A stretch of 64,000 nucleotides of DNA from Kitasatospora sp. MAA19 (lineage in GTDB: Bacteria; Actinomycetota; Actinomycetes; Streptomycetales; Streptomycetaceae), in assembly GCF_029894125.1 (NCBI RefSeq), contig NZ_JARXYZ010000019.1:1-64000 (forward strand). Direction: 5' to 3'. The notes under the pieces were generated by a model, which had not been told where the DNA came from, ran no database searches, and saw only the letters and a program-made list of their open reading frames with translations. Both the position numbers and the translations under genes were made by a program. Each line of letters opens with the position of its first letter. The stretch's first letter is position 1. Of the stretch, positions 23,149 to 31,967 are shown piece after piece.

Positions 23149-24069
23149 TCAGGGCATGATCACGAGCTTCCCGCGGACGTGACCGGTACGGCTGGCCTCG
23201 AAGGCCTCCCCCGTCTTCTCCAGCGGATACGTCCCCGCGACCTCCACGCCGAGCGCGCCCCGGTCGACCAGCGCCGCCAGCTCGGCCAGCTTCGCACCGT
23301 CCGGGCGGACCCAGATCCAGTGGCCGCCGTGCTGTTCGACCGTCGGATCCGCCACCGAGACGTGCCGACCGCCCGGCGCCAGCACCGCCAGCGTCGTCTC
23401 CAGCTGCCCGCCGACGAAGTCGGCCACGGCCGACACTCCGCCGGGCACCAGCTCCCGGACCCGTTCGGGCAGGCCCTGCCCGTACGTCACCGGTTCACCG
23501 CCCAGCGCCCGCACGAAGGCGTGGTTGCGTTCGGAGGCGGTGCCGATCACCCGGGCACCCCGCTCCCGCCCGAGCTGGACGGCGAGACTTCCCACCCCAC
23601 CGGCCGCGCCGTGCACGAGCAGGACGTCCTGCGGGCCCACCGCCAGCCGGTCGAGACTGCGCAGCGCGGTCAGCCCCGCCAACGGCAGCCCCCCGGCCCG
23701 GGCCCAGTCCAGCCCGGCCGGCTTGCGCGCCACCGCGGAGGCGTCGACCGCGACGTACTCGGCGAAGGTCCCGCCCTGCACCACGTCCTTGCGGGCGTAC
23801 GCCAGCACCTCGTCCCCGACCGCGAACTCGGGGGTGTCGGGGCCGGTGCGGGTGACCACCCCGGCCACGTCCCAGCCGGGGACGACCGGAAAGACCGTCT
23901 CCATCATGGCGTCCAGACCGCCCGCCATCACCTTCCAGTCGACCGGGTTGACGCCGGCCGCCCGCACCCGGACCAGGACCTGCCCCGGTCCGAGCTTGGG
24001 ATCGGCCGTCTCCCCGTAGCGCAGCCGGGAGTTGTCCGGTGCGTAGGAGTCGTAGGTCACCGCGCGCAT
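23149..24069 (-). CDS. NADP-dependent quinone-oxidoreductase-type dehydrogenase
   Basis: This 306-residue medium-chain dehydrogenase is of the zinc-free quinone oxidoreductase group. The N-terminal GroES-like domain (VRAAGVNPVDWKVM) lacks the zinc-ligand cysteines, and the cofactor motif is VHGAAGGVGSLAVQLGRERGARVIGTAS. ATG 24069 with GGGAGG upstream fits the usual N-terminus MRAVTYDSYA. It reduces quinones or alpha,beta-unsaturated ketones in related enzymes. It stands alone and convergent to the GNAT gene. Confidence 0.9.
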   Translation of the reverse strand: MRAVTYDSYAPDNSRLRYGETADPKLGPGQVLVRVRAAGVNPVDWKVMAGGLDAMMETVFPVVPGWDVAGVVTRTGPDTPEFAVGDEVLAYARKDVVQGGTFAEYVAVDASAVARKPAGLDWARAGGLPLAGLTALRSLDRLAVGPQDVLLVHGAAGGVGSLAVQLGRERGARVIGTASERNHAFVRALGGEPVTYGQGLPERVRELVPGGVSAVADFVGGQLETTLAVLAPGGRHVSVADPTVEQHGGHWIWVRPDGAKLAELAALVDRGALGVEVAGTYPLEKTGEAFEASRTGHVRGKLVIMP

Positions 24070-24242
24070 GGAACAGACCTCCCGAAGCCGGTTTCGTCGC
24101 CCCCGCACTGAGCCCCGCCCGCACCCGGACGGCCCTGGCCAGCCTACGGGGCCCGGGCCGCACCGGCACCCGGTGCACCTGCCCGGTCCGGTGCGGCCGC
24201 TCCGTCCTCCATGGGCACGGGCCAGGTGGAGCGCGGCGGCGC

Positions 24243-25139
24243 TCACTCGCCGCGCAGCTCCTCGATGACCGGGGCGAAGGCCTCCATCGCGGGCTCCACG
24301 ACGGTGATGTACGTGAAGCCGTACCGCTCCCGCTGCGCGCGCAGCTGGTCGGCCATCTGCCGTACCGTGCCTATGAGGGAGGTCGGCAGCTCGAGGGCCT
24401 CGTCCTCGGTGAGGTCCGGGATGGTGAGGTACGGCATGGTGTCGAGGGATGGCCGCAGGGCGGCCCGGCGGTTGTCGGTGACCACGACCGTGTAGATCAG
24501 GAGGTTCAGCTCGGCCGGCTCGGCGCGGTCGGCGGCGAAGCGCTGGTACGCGGCGACGCGTTCCTCCAGCTGCGCGGCTGTGAGCATGATCGGCTTGCCG
24601 GTCGGGTCCGCGCGCCCTCCGGTGAACGAGGCGATCTCGGCGTGCCGGGCGGTCAGCTTCAGGACGCGGTCTCCGTTGCCGCCGATCAGGAGCGGCGGGC
24701 GAGGCCGCTGCAGCGGCTGCGGCACGAAGTCGTCCAAGCCGTACAGACGGTCCAACTCATCGATCGTGCGCTGGAGATGGGTCACGCGCTCGCCGGGCGT
24801 GCCGAAGGGCAGGCCCGCCGCATCGTGCTCCCACTTCAAATAGCCGGTGCCGAGCCCCAGCTCAAGGCGGCCGCCGGTGAGCTGGTCCGTGGTGGCGACC
24901 TCGCGGGCGAGCAGCGTCGGGTTCCAGAAGCCCGAGTCGAGCACGTACGTGCCGAGCCGGGGTCTCTCGGTGGCATCGGCCGCGGCGACCAGGGCGGGGA
25001 ACGGCGCGGGCCTGTTCAGGTGGTCGGCGACCGTGATCACGTCGTAGCCGAGCATCTCCGCCGTGCGGCACTTCTCGCGCCACTGGCCGCTCGCCGCCGG
25101 GGTGAGCAGAGTGACGCCGAAACGAAACGGGCGGGCCAT
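24243..25139 (-). CDS. LLM-class (F420/FMN) flavin-dependent oxidoreductase
   Basis: This is a 298-residue luciferase-like TIM-barrel oxidoreductase. The start MARPFRFGVTLLTPAASGQW, the LGTYVLDSGFWNP strand, the GRLELGLGTGYLKWE loop and PLLIGGNGDRVLKL are typical of F420-dependent members common in actinobacteria. AAGGAG precedes the ATG. It lies 173 bases upstream of the dehydrogenase on the same strand. The substrate is unknown. Confidence 0.9.
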   Translation of the reverse strand: MARPFRFGVTLLTPAASGQWREKCRTAEMLGYDVITVADHLNRPAPFPALVAAADATERPRLGTYVLDSGFWNPTLLAREVATTDQLTGGRLELGLGTGYLKWEHDAAGLPFGTPGERVTHLQRTIDELDRLYGLDDFVPQPLQRPRPPLLIGGNGDRVLKLTARHAEIASFTGGRADPTGKPIMLTAAQLEERVAAYQRFAADRAEPAELNLLIYTVVVTDNRRAALRPSLDTMPYLTIPDLTEDEALELPTSLIGTVRQMADQLRAQRERYGFTYITVVEPAMEAFAPVIEELRGE

Positions 25140-25340
25140 GAATGCTCCTTGCACGTAGACACATTGGCGGTGCCCGCGCCCAATCGGCGAGCACCGCCGG
25201 CCAGTCCACCACCTGTGAGCGATCACCGCCAGCACATTCGTGCGGAACGATGAGCCTGGACACGTCAGCCTCCATGTTTCGGTTCGGGTCGGCTGATCTG
25301 GGGTGATCCCCGCGTCGGAGGCCGCACGGCCGTTGACGGA

Positions 25341-25499
25341 TTGCGGGCCTGCCGCAGGCCCCGCGCGCTGACCGCGACGCTCAACTGGTACCGCGCCCCC
25401 GCCGGCGTGCTCGCCGTCGAGGCCGGGCGGATCACCGCCCCGACCCTGTACCTGTGGGGCAGCTTGGGCGACGAACGGCTGCCGAGCCGATACGTTCGG
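25341..25499 (+). pseudogene. Remnant of alpha/beta hydrolase C-terminus
   Basis: A short stretch still reads ALTATLNWYRA...RITAPTLYLWGSLGD, the pattern found near the end of epoxide-hydrolase-like alpha/beta hydrolases (tryptophan-tyrosine helix followed by the strand leading to the catalytic acid). The frame then runs into unrelated residues, the N-terminal two thirds are missing and there is no start with a ribosome site. It is most likely a decayed gene fragment left next to murQ. Confidence 0.6.
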
Positions 25500-25554
25500 G
25501 CTACTCCCCACCCGGCACCGGCGCCGGTGCCGTCAGCCGAAGGAGACCCACCCG

Positions 25555-26478
25555 ATGAACGATCAGCACATCGATCTGCTCTCCCAGTTGGACAGCCTCA
25601 TGACGGAGCGCCACCGCGCGGACCTCGCCGAGGTGGACCGGCTGCCGACCCTTGAGGTCCTGCGCCTGATGAACGCCGAGGATCAGGGGGTGGCGGCGGC
25701 GGTGGGCCGGTGTCTGCCCGAACTGGCGGCGGCGGTCGACGCCGTCGCGGAACGGATCGGCCGGGGCGGCCGGCTGGTCTACGCCGGGGCCGGTTCGGCG
25801 GGGCGGCTGGGCGTCCTGGACGCCAGCGAGTGCCCGCCGACCTTCAACAGCCCGCAAGGCCAGGTGATCGGGCTGATCGCCGGCGGACCGGACGCGGTGG
25901 TGACGGCGGTCGAGGGCGCGGAGGACCGGCCCGAGCTCGCGGCGCAGGACCTGGCACGCATCGGTCTCACCGCCGCCGACGCGGTGGTCGGGATCTCCGC
26001 GTCGGGACGGACGCCGTACGCGATCGGCGCGGTCGAGACCGCCCGCCGCGCCGGCGCCATGACCATCGCCCTGGCCTGCAACCCGGGCTCGGCCCTCGGG
26101 CACGCGGCGGAGATCGCGATCGAGGTGGCGGTCGGGCCGGAGTTCCTCACCGGCTCCACCCGGCTCAAGTCCGGGACGGCGCAGAAGCTGGTGCTGAACA
26201 TGCTCTCCACGGTGGTGATGATCAGGCTGGGCAAGACCTTCGGCAACCTGATGGTCGACCTGCGGGCCACCAACGACAAGCTCCGGGCCCGGAGCCGCCG
26301 CATCGTCGCCCTCGCCACCGGCGCCGACGACGCGGCCGTGGGCCAGGCCCTCGCCGCGACCGGCGGGGAGGTCAAGAACGCCATCCTGGTGATCCTGGGC
26401 GCGGTCGACGGCCCGACCGCCGCCCGGCTGCTCGACCACGCCGACGGCCGTCTGCGCGACGCGCTCCAGCAGGTCTGA
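25555..26478 (+). CDS. murQ: N-acetylmuramic acid 6-phosphate etherase
   Basis: MurQ removes D-lactate from N-acetylmuramate 6-phosphate to give GlcNAc 6-phosphate during cell-wall recycling. The 307-residue protein has the SIS-domain signatures GRLVYAGAGSAGRLGVLDASECPPTF and VVGISASGRTPYAIGA, plus NPGSAL and the LKSGTAQKLVLNMLSTVVMIRLGKTFGNLMVD block that identify MurQ rather than other SIS proteins. AAGGAG precedes the ATG. It is followed after 34 bases by a PTS permease that should deliver its substrate. Confidence 0.95.
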   Translation: MNDQHIDLLSQLDSLMTERHRADLAEVDRLPTLEVLRLMNAEDQGVAAAVGRCLPELAAAVDAVAERIGRGGRLVYAGAGSAGRLGVLDASECPPTFNSPQGQVIGLIAGGPDAVVTAVEGAEDRPELAAQDLARIGLTAADAVVGISASGRTPYAIGAVETARRAGAMTIALACNPGSALGHAAEIAIEVAVGPEFLTGSTRLKSGTAQKLVLNMLSTVVMIRLGKTFGNLMVDLRATNDKLRARSRRIVALATGADDAAVGQALAATGGEVKNAILVILGAVDGPTAARLLDHADGRLRDALQQV

Positions 26479-26512
26479 TCCCCCGACTCCCCGAGCATCC
26501 CGGAGGCCCGTC

Positions 26513-28036
26513 ATGTCGAACGAGAAGGACCGCGCCACCGCCCGAGCCATCCTCCCCCTCGTCGGGGGCGCCGCCAACATCCACTCCGTCGCCCACTGCA
26601 TGACCCGGATGCGGCTCGGCCTGAACGACCGTTCCCTGGTGGACGAGGACGCGCTCCGGGCCCTGCCCGCCGTGCTCGGCGTCGTCGACGACGACACGTA
26701 CCAGATCGTCCTGGGCCCGGGCACCGTCGCCCGGGTCACGCCCGAACTCCACCGGCTCGTCGCGCAGGAGCCCCCGCGTGCCGACGCCGCCACCAGCGCC
26801 GAGGACCTCGCCCGGCGCGGCGCGGAGCTCAGGGCGGAGGCCGGCGCCAGGAACGCGACCCCGGTCAAACTGCTGCTCCGCCGGGTCGCGAACGTCTTCG
26901 TGCCGCTGATCCCCGCCCTGATCGGCTGCGGCATCGTGGCGGGCATCAACGGCGCGCTCACCAACCTCGGTTGGGCTCCCGCGCTGGTCCCGGCCCTCAC
27001 CGCGATCTCCTCGGGGTTCATGTCCCTGCTCGCCGTCTTCGTCGGCTACAACACGGCGAAGGAGTTCGGCGGCACACCGGTCCTCGGCGGCGCCGTGGCC
27101 TGCGTGATCGTCTACGCCGGGGTCTCCAAGGTGGAGGCCTTCGGGCACCACCTCGCGCCCGGCCAGGGCGGTGTGATCGGAGCGCTCGGCGCCGCGCTGC
27201 TGGCGGTCCAGGTGGAGCGGTGGACCCGGCGGGCGATGCCCGACGCCCTGGACGTCCTGCTCACCCCGACGGTCACCGTCCTCGTCACCGGACTGGTCAC
27301 CCTGTTCGGCCTGATGTTCCTCGCCGGGGAGGTCTCCACCGCGATCGGCGACCTGGCCACCTGGTTGCTGGCCCACGGCGGCGCCTTCGCCGGGCTGGTA
27401 CTCGGCGGCCTGTTCCTCCCGCTGGTCATGCTCGGCCTGCACCAGGCACTGATCCCGATCCACACCACCCTGATCGCCCAGCAGGGCTCCACCGTGCTGC
27501 TGCCGATCCTCGCCATGGCCGGGGCCGGACAGGTCGGCTGTGCCGTGGCCGTGTACGTGCGACTGCGCCACAACCCGTCGATCCGGGCGACCATCAGGTC
27601 CGCGCTGCCCGCCGGTTTCCTGGGCGTCGGCGAGCCGCTGATCTACGGTGTCTCGCTGCCGCTCGGCCGCCCGTTCGTCACGGCCTGCCTCGGCGGCGCC
27701 TGCGGCGGGGCCGTCGTCGGACTGCTGGGCCAGCTCGGCACCGCCATCGGCTCGACCGCCATCGGCCCCTCCGGCTGGGCCCTGTTCCCCCTGCTGGCCG
27801 GCTCGCACGGCTTCACGGTGAACGCGGCCGTCTACGCCGCCGGCCTGGTGACGGGCTACGCGGCGGGCTTCCTGGCGACGTACTTCTTCGGCTTCACCAA
27901 GGGCATGCTCGCCGACCTCGACGCGCCCGCCCCGGAATCCGGCCCGGACGTGGCCCCCGGCAACGGCAGCAGCGGCGGCAGCAGCGGCAGTGCCGACGAC
28001 GGCCTCGCGGAAACCGGGCGCCCGAGCCCCGCGTAG
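26513..28036 (+). CDS. murP: PTS EIIBC permease, probably for N-acetylmuramate
   Basis: This 507-residue phosphotransferase-system transporter has an N-terminal EIIB domain carrying the phosphorylated cysteine (AHCMTRMRL, near residue 29) and then an EIIC domain with about ten membrane helices (PLIPALIGCGIVAGINGAL, GGTPVLGGAVACVIVYAG, LGVGEPLIYGVSLPLGRPF). No EIIA domain is fused, so a shared EIIA is needed. The pairing with murQ makes N-acetylmuramate the likely sugar; the sequence alone would also fit other glucose-superfamily sugars. The C-terminal tail is a Gly/Ser-rich linker of short repeats. Confidence 0.85.
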   Translation: MSNEKDRATARAILPLVGGAANIHSVAHCMTRMRLGLNDRSLVDEDALRALPAVLGVVDDDTYQIVLGPGTVARVTPELHRLVAQEPPRADAATSAEDLARRGAELRAEAGARNATPVKLLLRRVANVFVPLIPALIGCGIVAGINGALTNLGWAPALVPALTAISSGFMSLLAVFVGYNTAKEFGGTPVLGGAVACVIVYAGVSKVEAFGHHLAPGQGGVIGALGAALLAVQVERWTRRAMPDALDVLLTPTVTVLVTGLVTLFGLMFLAGEVSTAIGDLATWLLAHGGAFAGLVLGGLFLPLVMLGLHQALIPIHTTLIAQQGSTVLLPILAMAGAGQVGCAVAVYVRLRHNPSIRATIRSALPAGFLGVGEPLIYGVSLPLGRPFVTACLGGACGGAVVGLLGQLGTAIGSTAIGPSGWALFPLLAGSHGFTVNAAVYAAGLVTGYAAGFLATYFFGFTKGMLADLDAPAPESGPDVAPGNGSSGGSSGSADDGLAETGRPSPA

Positions 28037-28129
28037 TCGCCGCCGTTCGGGGCGCCCGCCCCGTGGCGGCGCGCCGGTGGGGCACCGGGACCGCTCGCCC
28101 CGGCTCCTCGAAGGAACGCCGCCCGGCCG

Positions 28130-28191
28130 GTACGGTCCGGCCAGTGCGGTCCGGCCGGTACGGTCCGGTCAGTACGGTCCGGCCAGTGCGG
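28130..28191. repeat. 14-bp tandem repeat spanning a stop codon
   Basis: Four full units of GTACGGTCCGGCCA with small changes (28130, 28144, 28158, 28172) plus a partial fifth run through the stop codon (28169-28171) of the FAD oxidoreductase, between it and convergent murP. Copy-number change here would alter the protein's last residues. Confidence 0.8.
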
Positions 28192-29566
28192 CCACCTCCG
28201 GGAAGCGGGCGATCGCCTGGTCCGCGGTGGGCGGGGCGGCCCGCCGGGGGCGGAGCGCGGCGAGCGCCACGGCGGGTCTGGTCAGCCGGGCGGGCGGGGC
28301 GGCGAGGGAGAACACCTCGAAGTAGGCGGCCGAGACGGCGGGGTCGGTGAGGGCCGCGCCGAGCAGCCGGCGGGTGTACCAGCGGGTGAACACGCCGGCG
28401 GGCTTGCCGGCGGTGGCGGGGCGGCTCGACCGCACGTCCGGGAAGCCCTGGTCCTGGTCCCTGGCCATGTGCCAGGGGGCATCCACGACCCGGGCGATCC
28501 GGCGCTGGATCGGGACGCTCACGCCGGGGTGCAGGCCTTCGGCGCCGAGGACCGCACGGATCGCGACGGCGCACTGGGCGGCGACCGACATGCCGTGCCC
28601 GTACACCGGGTTCAGCGCCGCCACCGCGTCGCCGGTGGCGGCGAACCCGATCGGCGGGCCGCCCTCGTAGACCTCGTAGCGGCGGCGGCGGTTGAGCATC
28701 CCGTGGCAGGTGCGGATCGGGCCGAGCGGGCGGGCGGCGCGGGCGAGGTCGTGGACGACCGGGTGGTCCAGCACCTTCAGGAAGTCCTGGAACCCGCGTT
28801 CGCTCCGGGCGGGTTCGCTGCCCCGGGTGCCGGAGAGCGTGACGATCCAGCGGCCGTCCTCGATCGGGATGATGGTGGCACCCCGCCCCGGCCGGCCCCG
28901 CCACGGGGCGGGCACGATGCTCACCACCGGGAACCCGTCGTTGCCGCCGGGCGTCTCGAACACCCGGGCGGCGTAGGCGAGTCCGGCGTCCACCGTCTCC
29001 TCACGAAGCCCGTCGAAGCCCAGCGCGCGCAGCCACTCGGGGGCGCTGGAGCGGCGGCCGGTCGCGTCCACGACCAGGTCGGCCGGCAGGGTCTCGCGCG
29101 ATCCGTCCGGGTTCTCGACGTGGACCCCGGCGATCCGGCCCGGATCCCCCGCCAGGCCGAGGACGCGGGTGCCCTCGCGCACCGTCACGGCGGCCTGTTC
29201 GCGCAGCCGCCGGCGGATGACGTGGTCGAGCAGGTGCCGGCTGCACGAGATCAGGTAGGCCGGCGAGTCGAAGTCCTGGAGCCAGCCCGGCCCGAGGCGC
29301 ATCAGCAGGCCGGCCGGGATCGAACGGCGGTGGGCGCCGGCGGCGAGCAGGGCGTCGAGGCTGCCCGGCAGGAGGGCCTCGATGGCGTCGGCGCCGCCGC
29401 CGAGCAGGATGTGGCTGAACTCGCCCTGCGGCAGGCCCCGGCGCGGGCCGGGCAGGCGGGGCAGGACGTCCTGTTCGAGGACGGTGACGTTCCGGGCGTG
29501 CGGTGCCAGGGCAGCGGCCGCGAGCGTCCCGGCCAGGCCGCCGCCGAGGACGAGGGCCGTGCTCAC
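28169..29566 (-). CDS. FAD-dependent oxidoreductase/monooxygenase
   Basis: This 465-residue flavoprotein belongs to the geranylgeranyl-reductase/halogenase-like superfamily. The N-terminal dinucleotide motif is LVLGGGLAGTLAAAAL, followed by a conserved LPGPRRGLPQGEFSHILL region and the second FAD motif FAATGDAVAALNPVYGHGMSVA. No tryptophan-halogenase WxWxIP motif is seen. GTG 29566 overlaps a preceding small frame's stop (GTGA) and has GGAG upstream. The substrate is unknown; relatives oxidise or reduce lipid-like and polyketide compounds. Confidence 0.85.
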   Translation of the reverse strand: MSTALVLGGGLAGTLAAAALAPHARNVTVLEQDVLPRLPGPRRGLPQGEFSHILLGGGADAIEALLPGSLDALLAAGAHRRSIPAGLLMRLGPGWLQDFDSPAYLISCSRHLLDHVIRRRLREQAAVTVREGTRVLGLAGDPGRIAGVHVENPDGSRETLPADLVVDATGRRSSAPEWLRALGFDGLREETVDAGLAYAARVFETPGGNDGFPVVSIVPAPWRGRPGRGATIIPIEDGRWIVTLSGTRGSEPARSERGFQDFLKVLDHPVVHDLARAARPLGPIRTCHGMLNRRRRYEVYEGGPPIGFAATGDAVAALNPVYGHGMSVAAQCAVAIRAVLGAEGLHPGVSVPIQRRIARVVDAPWHMARDQDQGFPDVRSSRPATAGKPAGVFTRWYTRRLLGAALTDPAVSAAYFEVFSLAAPPARLTRPAVALAALRPRRAAPPTADQAIARFPEVAALAGPY

Positions 29567-29799
29567 CCGGCGGCTCCGGTCGGCACGTCGCGCAGGAACG
29601 GCACCGGGTGCCCGGGCAGGGTGGGCGCGCCGGGCCCTCGGGGGATCAGCGCGGGGACTCCGTACGGTGGCGGGCGGCCATCGCCGTCCAGTGGATGAGC
29701 ACGCGGGCGGGTCGGACCGACCCGAGGACGAGTGCTCGTACCGCGCCGGCCGCCCGCACCCGGCCACGCGCACTGCAGTACGGACATGCCTGTGCCCAT
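29563..29799 (-). pseudogene. Small frame, possibly a truncated P450 N-terminus
   Basis: This 78-codon frame starts at ATG 29799 behind GGGGGAGC and ends in TGA overlapping the start of the FAD oxidoreductase. Its C-terminal part (IPRGPGAPTLPGHPVPFLRDV) resembles the proline-rich N-terminus of cytochrome P450s, but no P450 core follows. It may be a remnant retained as a coupling leader. A chance frame is also possible. Confidence 0.3.
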
Positions 29800-30041
29800 G
29801 CTCCCCCTCGCTCACCGTCTCCGGCCGGTCGGCCGGTCGGAAATGACCAGTGTGGCCAACCACCGCGACTGTTAAAAGCGCAACCATCGCTTTTCCCCCG
29901 CACGAGTGATCACGCCGTCGTCATGACGACGCAGGCCGCAGACGGGCCCTCCGTACCCGCCCCACCCCGCAGCGCCGCCCGGCGGCCCGAACTCCCGTAA
30001 TCCGCTTGGGGCATGGTGCCGGGGGTGACTACGGTGACGGG
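29800..30041. promoter_or_regulatory. Divergent promoter region with inverted repeat
   Basis: This 242-base region between the FAD oxidoreductase operon (minus) and the kinase gene (plus) has no further gene. An AT-rich inverted repeat AAAAGCG-N7-CGCTTTT lies at 29874-29894, a good candidate operator, flanked by GGCCGGTC direct repeats near 29822-29840. Confidence 0.45.
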
Positions 30042-30578
30042 ATGGCGACCCAGGTGATCGTGTTGAACGGTGGTTCCAGCTCGGGCAAGTCCGGGATCTC
30101 CCGGTGCCTGCAGGGAGTGCTGCCGGAGCCCTGGTTGGCGGTCGGGGTCGACACGCTGATCGAGGCGATGCCCGCGTCCATGCGGGAGTCGGACGGGGGC
30201 ATCGGATTCGCGGCCGACGGCGGGGTGAGCGTCGGGACGCGGTTCCGGGCGCTGGAGGCGGCGTGGATCGCGGGGGTGGCGGCCATGGCACGGGCGGGCG
30301 CACAGGTGATCGTCGACGAGGTCTTCCTCGGCCGGGCGGAGTCCCAACGACGCTGGGAGCAGGCGCTCGCGGGCCTGGAGGTGCTGTGGGTCGGGGTCCG
30401 GTGCCCGGCGGAGGTCGCGGCCGGCCGTGAGCTCGCCCGGGGGGACCGGATCCGGGGGATGGCCGAGTCGCAGGCGGAACCGGTCCATCAGGGCGTGCGC
30501 TACGACCTGGAGGTGGACACCTCGCGTGCCGAGTCGCTGGACTGCGCGCTGAAGATCGCCGCCCAGCTCGCACGGTGA
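30042..30578 (+). CDS. Chloramphenicol-phosphotransferase-like kinase
   Basis: This 178-residue P-loop kinase is of the CPT family. Walker A is LNGGSSSGKSGIS, Asp in GVDTLIEAMP corresponds to the family's catalytic region, and VIVDEVFLG and VGVRCPAEVAAGRELARGDR match the family layout. True CPT inactivates chloramphenicol in its producer, but most homologues have no proven substrate, so resistance should not be assumed. Confidence 0.87.
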   Translation: MATQVIVLNGGSSSGKSGISRCLQGVLPEPWLAVGVDTLIEAMPASMRESDGGIGFAADGGVSVGTRFRALEAAWIAGVAAMARAGAQVIVDEVFLGRAESQRRWEQALAGLEVLWVGVRCPAEVAAGRELARGDRIRGMAESQAEPVHQGVRYDLEVDTSRAESLDCALKIAAQLAR

Positions 30579-30600
30579 CGCGGGCAGTCGACCGGTGCGC

Positions 30601-30625
30601 CGGGGGCCGCCGACCACGGCCCCCG
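30601..30625. terminator. Hairpin after kinase gene
   Basis: A perfect 9-bp stem CGGGGGCCG/CGGCCCCCG with a 7-base loop lies 23 bases after the kinase stop codon. It is a probable terminator. Confidence 0.6.
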
Positions 30626-30730
30626 ACGCACAGGTCGACCGATGCCTAGTGCTGTGACCGGGATGGTTCACCGTGATCGGAAGGCGGCTCGCGGGACGAG
30701 CGCACGCGAAACGGCTGGTATTACTGGAGC

Positions 30731-31108
30731 ATGCAGGAAGAGACCGCACGCTCCGCGATCGACACGTTCATCTCCGCTTTCAACGCCTCGGACGACAGCT
30801 ATGTGACTGCCCTGCTCTCCCAGGCCCTGACCTCAGACGTGGTCTTCTGGGGGCCGTTGGGCCGCAGCGAAGGAATCGCGGCGGTCGAGCGGTTCGTGCT
30901 GGACATCCGGCGCCACCCGGCGGGGACCGGCACGATGATGCGCTGCTCAGCGGTGGACATGCCTGACGAGTGGGCCCGGTACCAGTGGGTCTTCACCACG
31001 CCGGATGGAGGCCCCCGCCTGGCGGGAACGGACGTCGTCCATCTGCGGCGGAGCCTCATCGACCAGGTCATCGTCTTTGCGGGGGAGATCGAGCCGTCCG
31101 CCTCCTGA
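30731..31108 (+). CDS. NTF2/SnoaL-like small protein
   Basis: This 125-residue protein has the alpha+beta cone fold pattern of SnoaL/NTF2-like proteins (EETARSAIDTFISAFNASD at the start, VVFWGPLGRSEGIAAVERFV in the middle, RYQWVFTTPDGGPRLAGTDVVHL at the end). Members are cyclases, isomerases, hydroxylase-like proteins or of unknown role. Nothing in the neighbourhood fixes its job. A weak 6-bp hairpin (31143-31164) follows it before the convergent methyltransferase. Confidence 0.8.
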   Translation: MQEETARSAIDTFISAFNASDDSYVTALLSQALTSDVVFWGPLGRSEGIAAVERFVLDIRRHPAGTGTMMRCSAVDMPDEWARYQWVFTTPDGGPRLAGTDVVHLRRSLIDQVIVFAGEIEPSAS

Positions 31109-31205
31109 GTCATCCTTCTGTCGCTGTCCTTCTCCTGAACTTGCCCCCTTCGGCGCTCGGGGGCTGCGGTTCGCAGTTGGTCAGGCTGCGGTCACGGTCA
31201 CAGCA

Positions 31206-31964
31206 CTAGGCTCCCTCCCGGTGCCGCCACCGCACCGGGTCGACGACGCCCGCCACCGGATCGCCGGGGCCCGGCGGCCCGGTCCGCACCGGCGGCCGGT
31301 ACCCGGCGCACGACAGGACGAGCATCTCGTCGCCCCCCGGCTGGAACTCGTAGGCCACCCGCTCCAGTCGGCTCGGCACGCCGTCGCCCGCCAGCCGCTC
31401 CCGGACGCGTTCCAGCGAGCCGTAGCGGGTGGTGCCGCTGTGCAGCAGCACCGGGAACAGCCGGACCTCCCGGCGGGCCACCCGGGCCAGCTCGAACAGC
31501 GCGGCCAGGTGGAAGTCCTCGTCCAGCCGCACGCCGTACGAGAACAGCAGGTGCGAGCTGAGCACCAGGTCGAAGGAGCGCGTCGCGAAGGGCAGGTGCG
31601 GCAGTGAGCCGGCCACGTAGCGGTCCGGGCGGGCGGCGATGTCGGCGGTGAAGTCGCGGGCGGAGGCGGTCCGCAGGCGGGTGTAGCGCTCGGGGTCGCC
31701 GAACCACGTCCAGACGTGGTTCGGCGCCTCCCGCACCAGGTCCGCGTGCTTGTGCCGGACCTCCCGCTCGGCCAGGACGCCGAGTTGCTCCCGGTGGTGG
31801 GCGTACTCGGGGTCGACGGCGACCGCGTCGACCCCGCGCCGGCCCGCCTCGGCGGTGAAGCTCGCGGCCCCGCCGGGGCAGTCCAGGATGCGCTGGTCGA
31901 GGTCGCGGTCGGTGAGCGCGAACATCGCGCGGTACTCGTCGAAGGATCGGGCGCTGACCAGCAT
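31206..31964 (-). CDS. SAM methyltransferase-like protein
   Basis: This 252-residue protein has the class I methyltransferase core: ILDCPGGAASFTAEAGRRG (motif I, with CPGG in place of GCGTG), AVAVDPEY and the post-core strand FDLVLSSHLLFSYG. It starts 3 bases after the SDR stop and ends the NRPS operon. The unusual motif I is seen in a streptomycete subfamily. N- or O-methylation of the NRPS-derived compound is plausible. Confidence 0.75.
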   Translation of the reverse strand: MLVSARSFDEYRAMFALTDRDLDQRILDCPGGAASFTAEAGRRGVDAVAVDPEYAHHREQLGVLAEREVRHKHADLVREAPNHVWTWFGDPERYTRLRTASARDFTADIAARPDRYVAGSLPHLPFATRSFDLVLSSHLLFSYGVRLDEDFHLAALFELARVARREVRLFPVLLHSGTTRYGSLERVRERLAGDGVPSRLERVAYEFQPGGDEMLVLSCAGYRPPVRTGPPGPGDPVAGVVDPVRWRHREGA

Positions 31965-31967
31965 GGT

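Noticed and set aside
28130..28191. Tandem repeats as a CRISPR array
   Set aside because: Units are contiguous with no spacers and only 14 bp; no cas genes are near.
30042..30578. Chloramphenicol resistance call
   Set aside because: Only the CPT family fold is evident; no chloramphenicol pathway genes are present, so the resistance function is not claimed.
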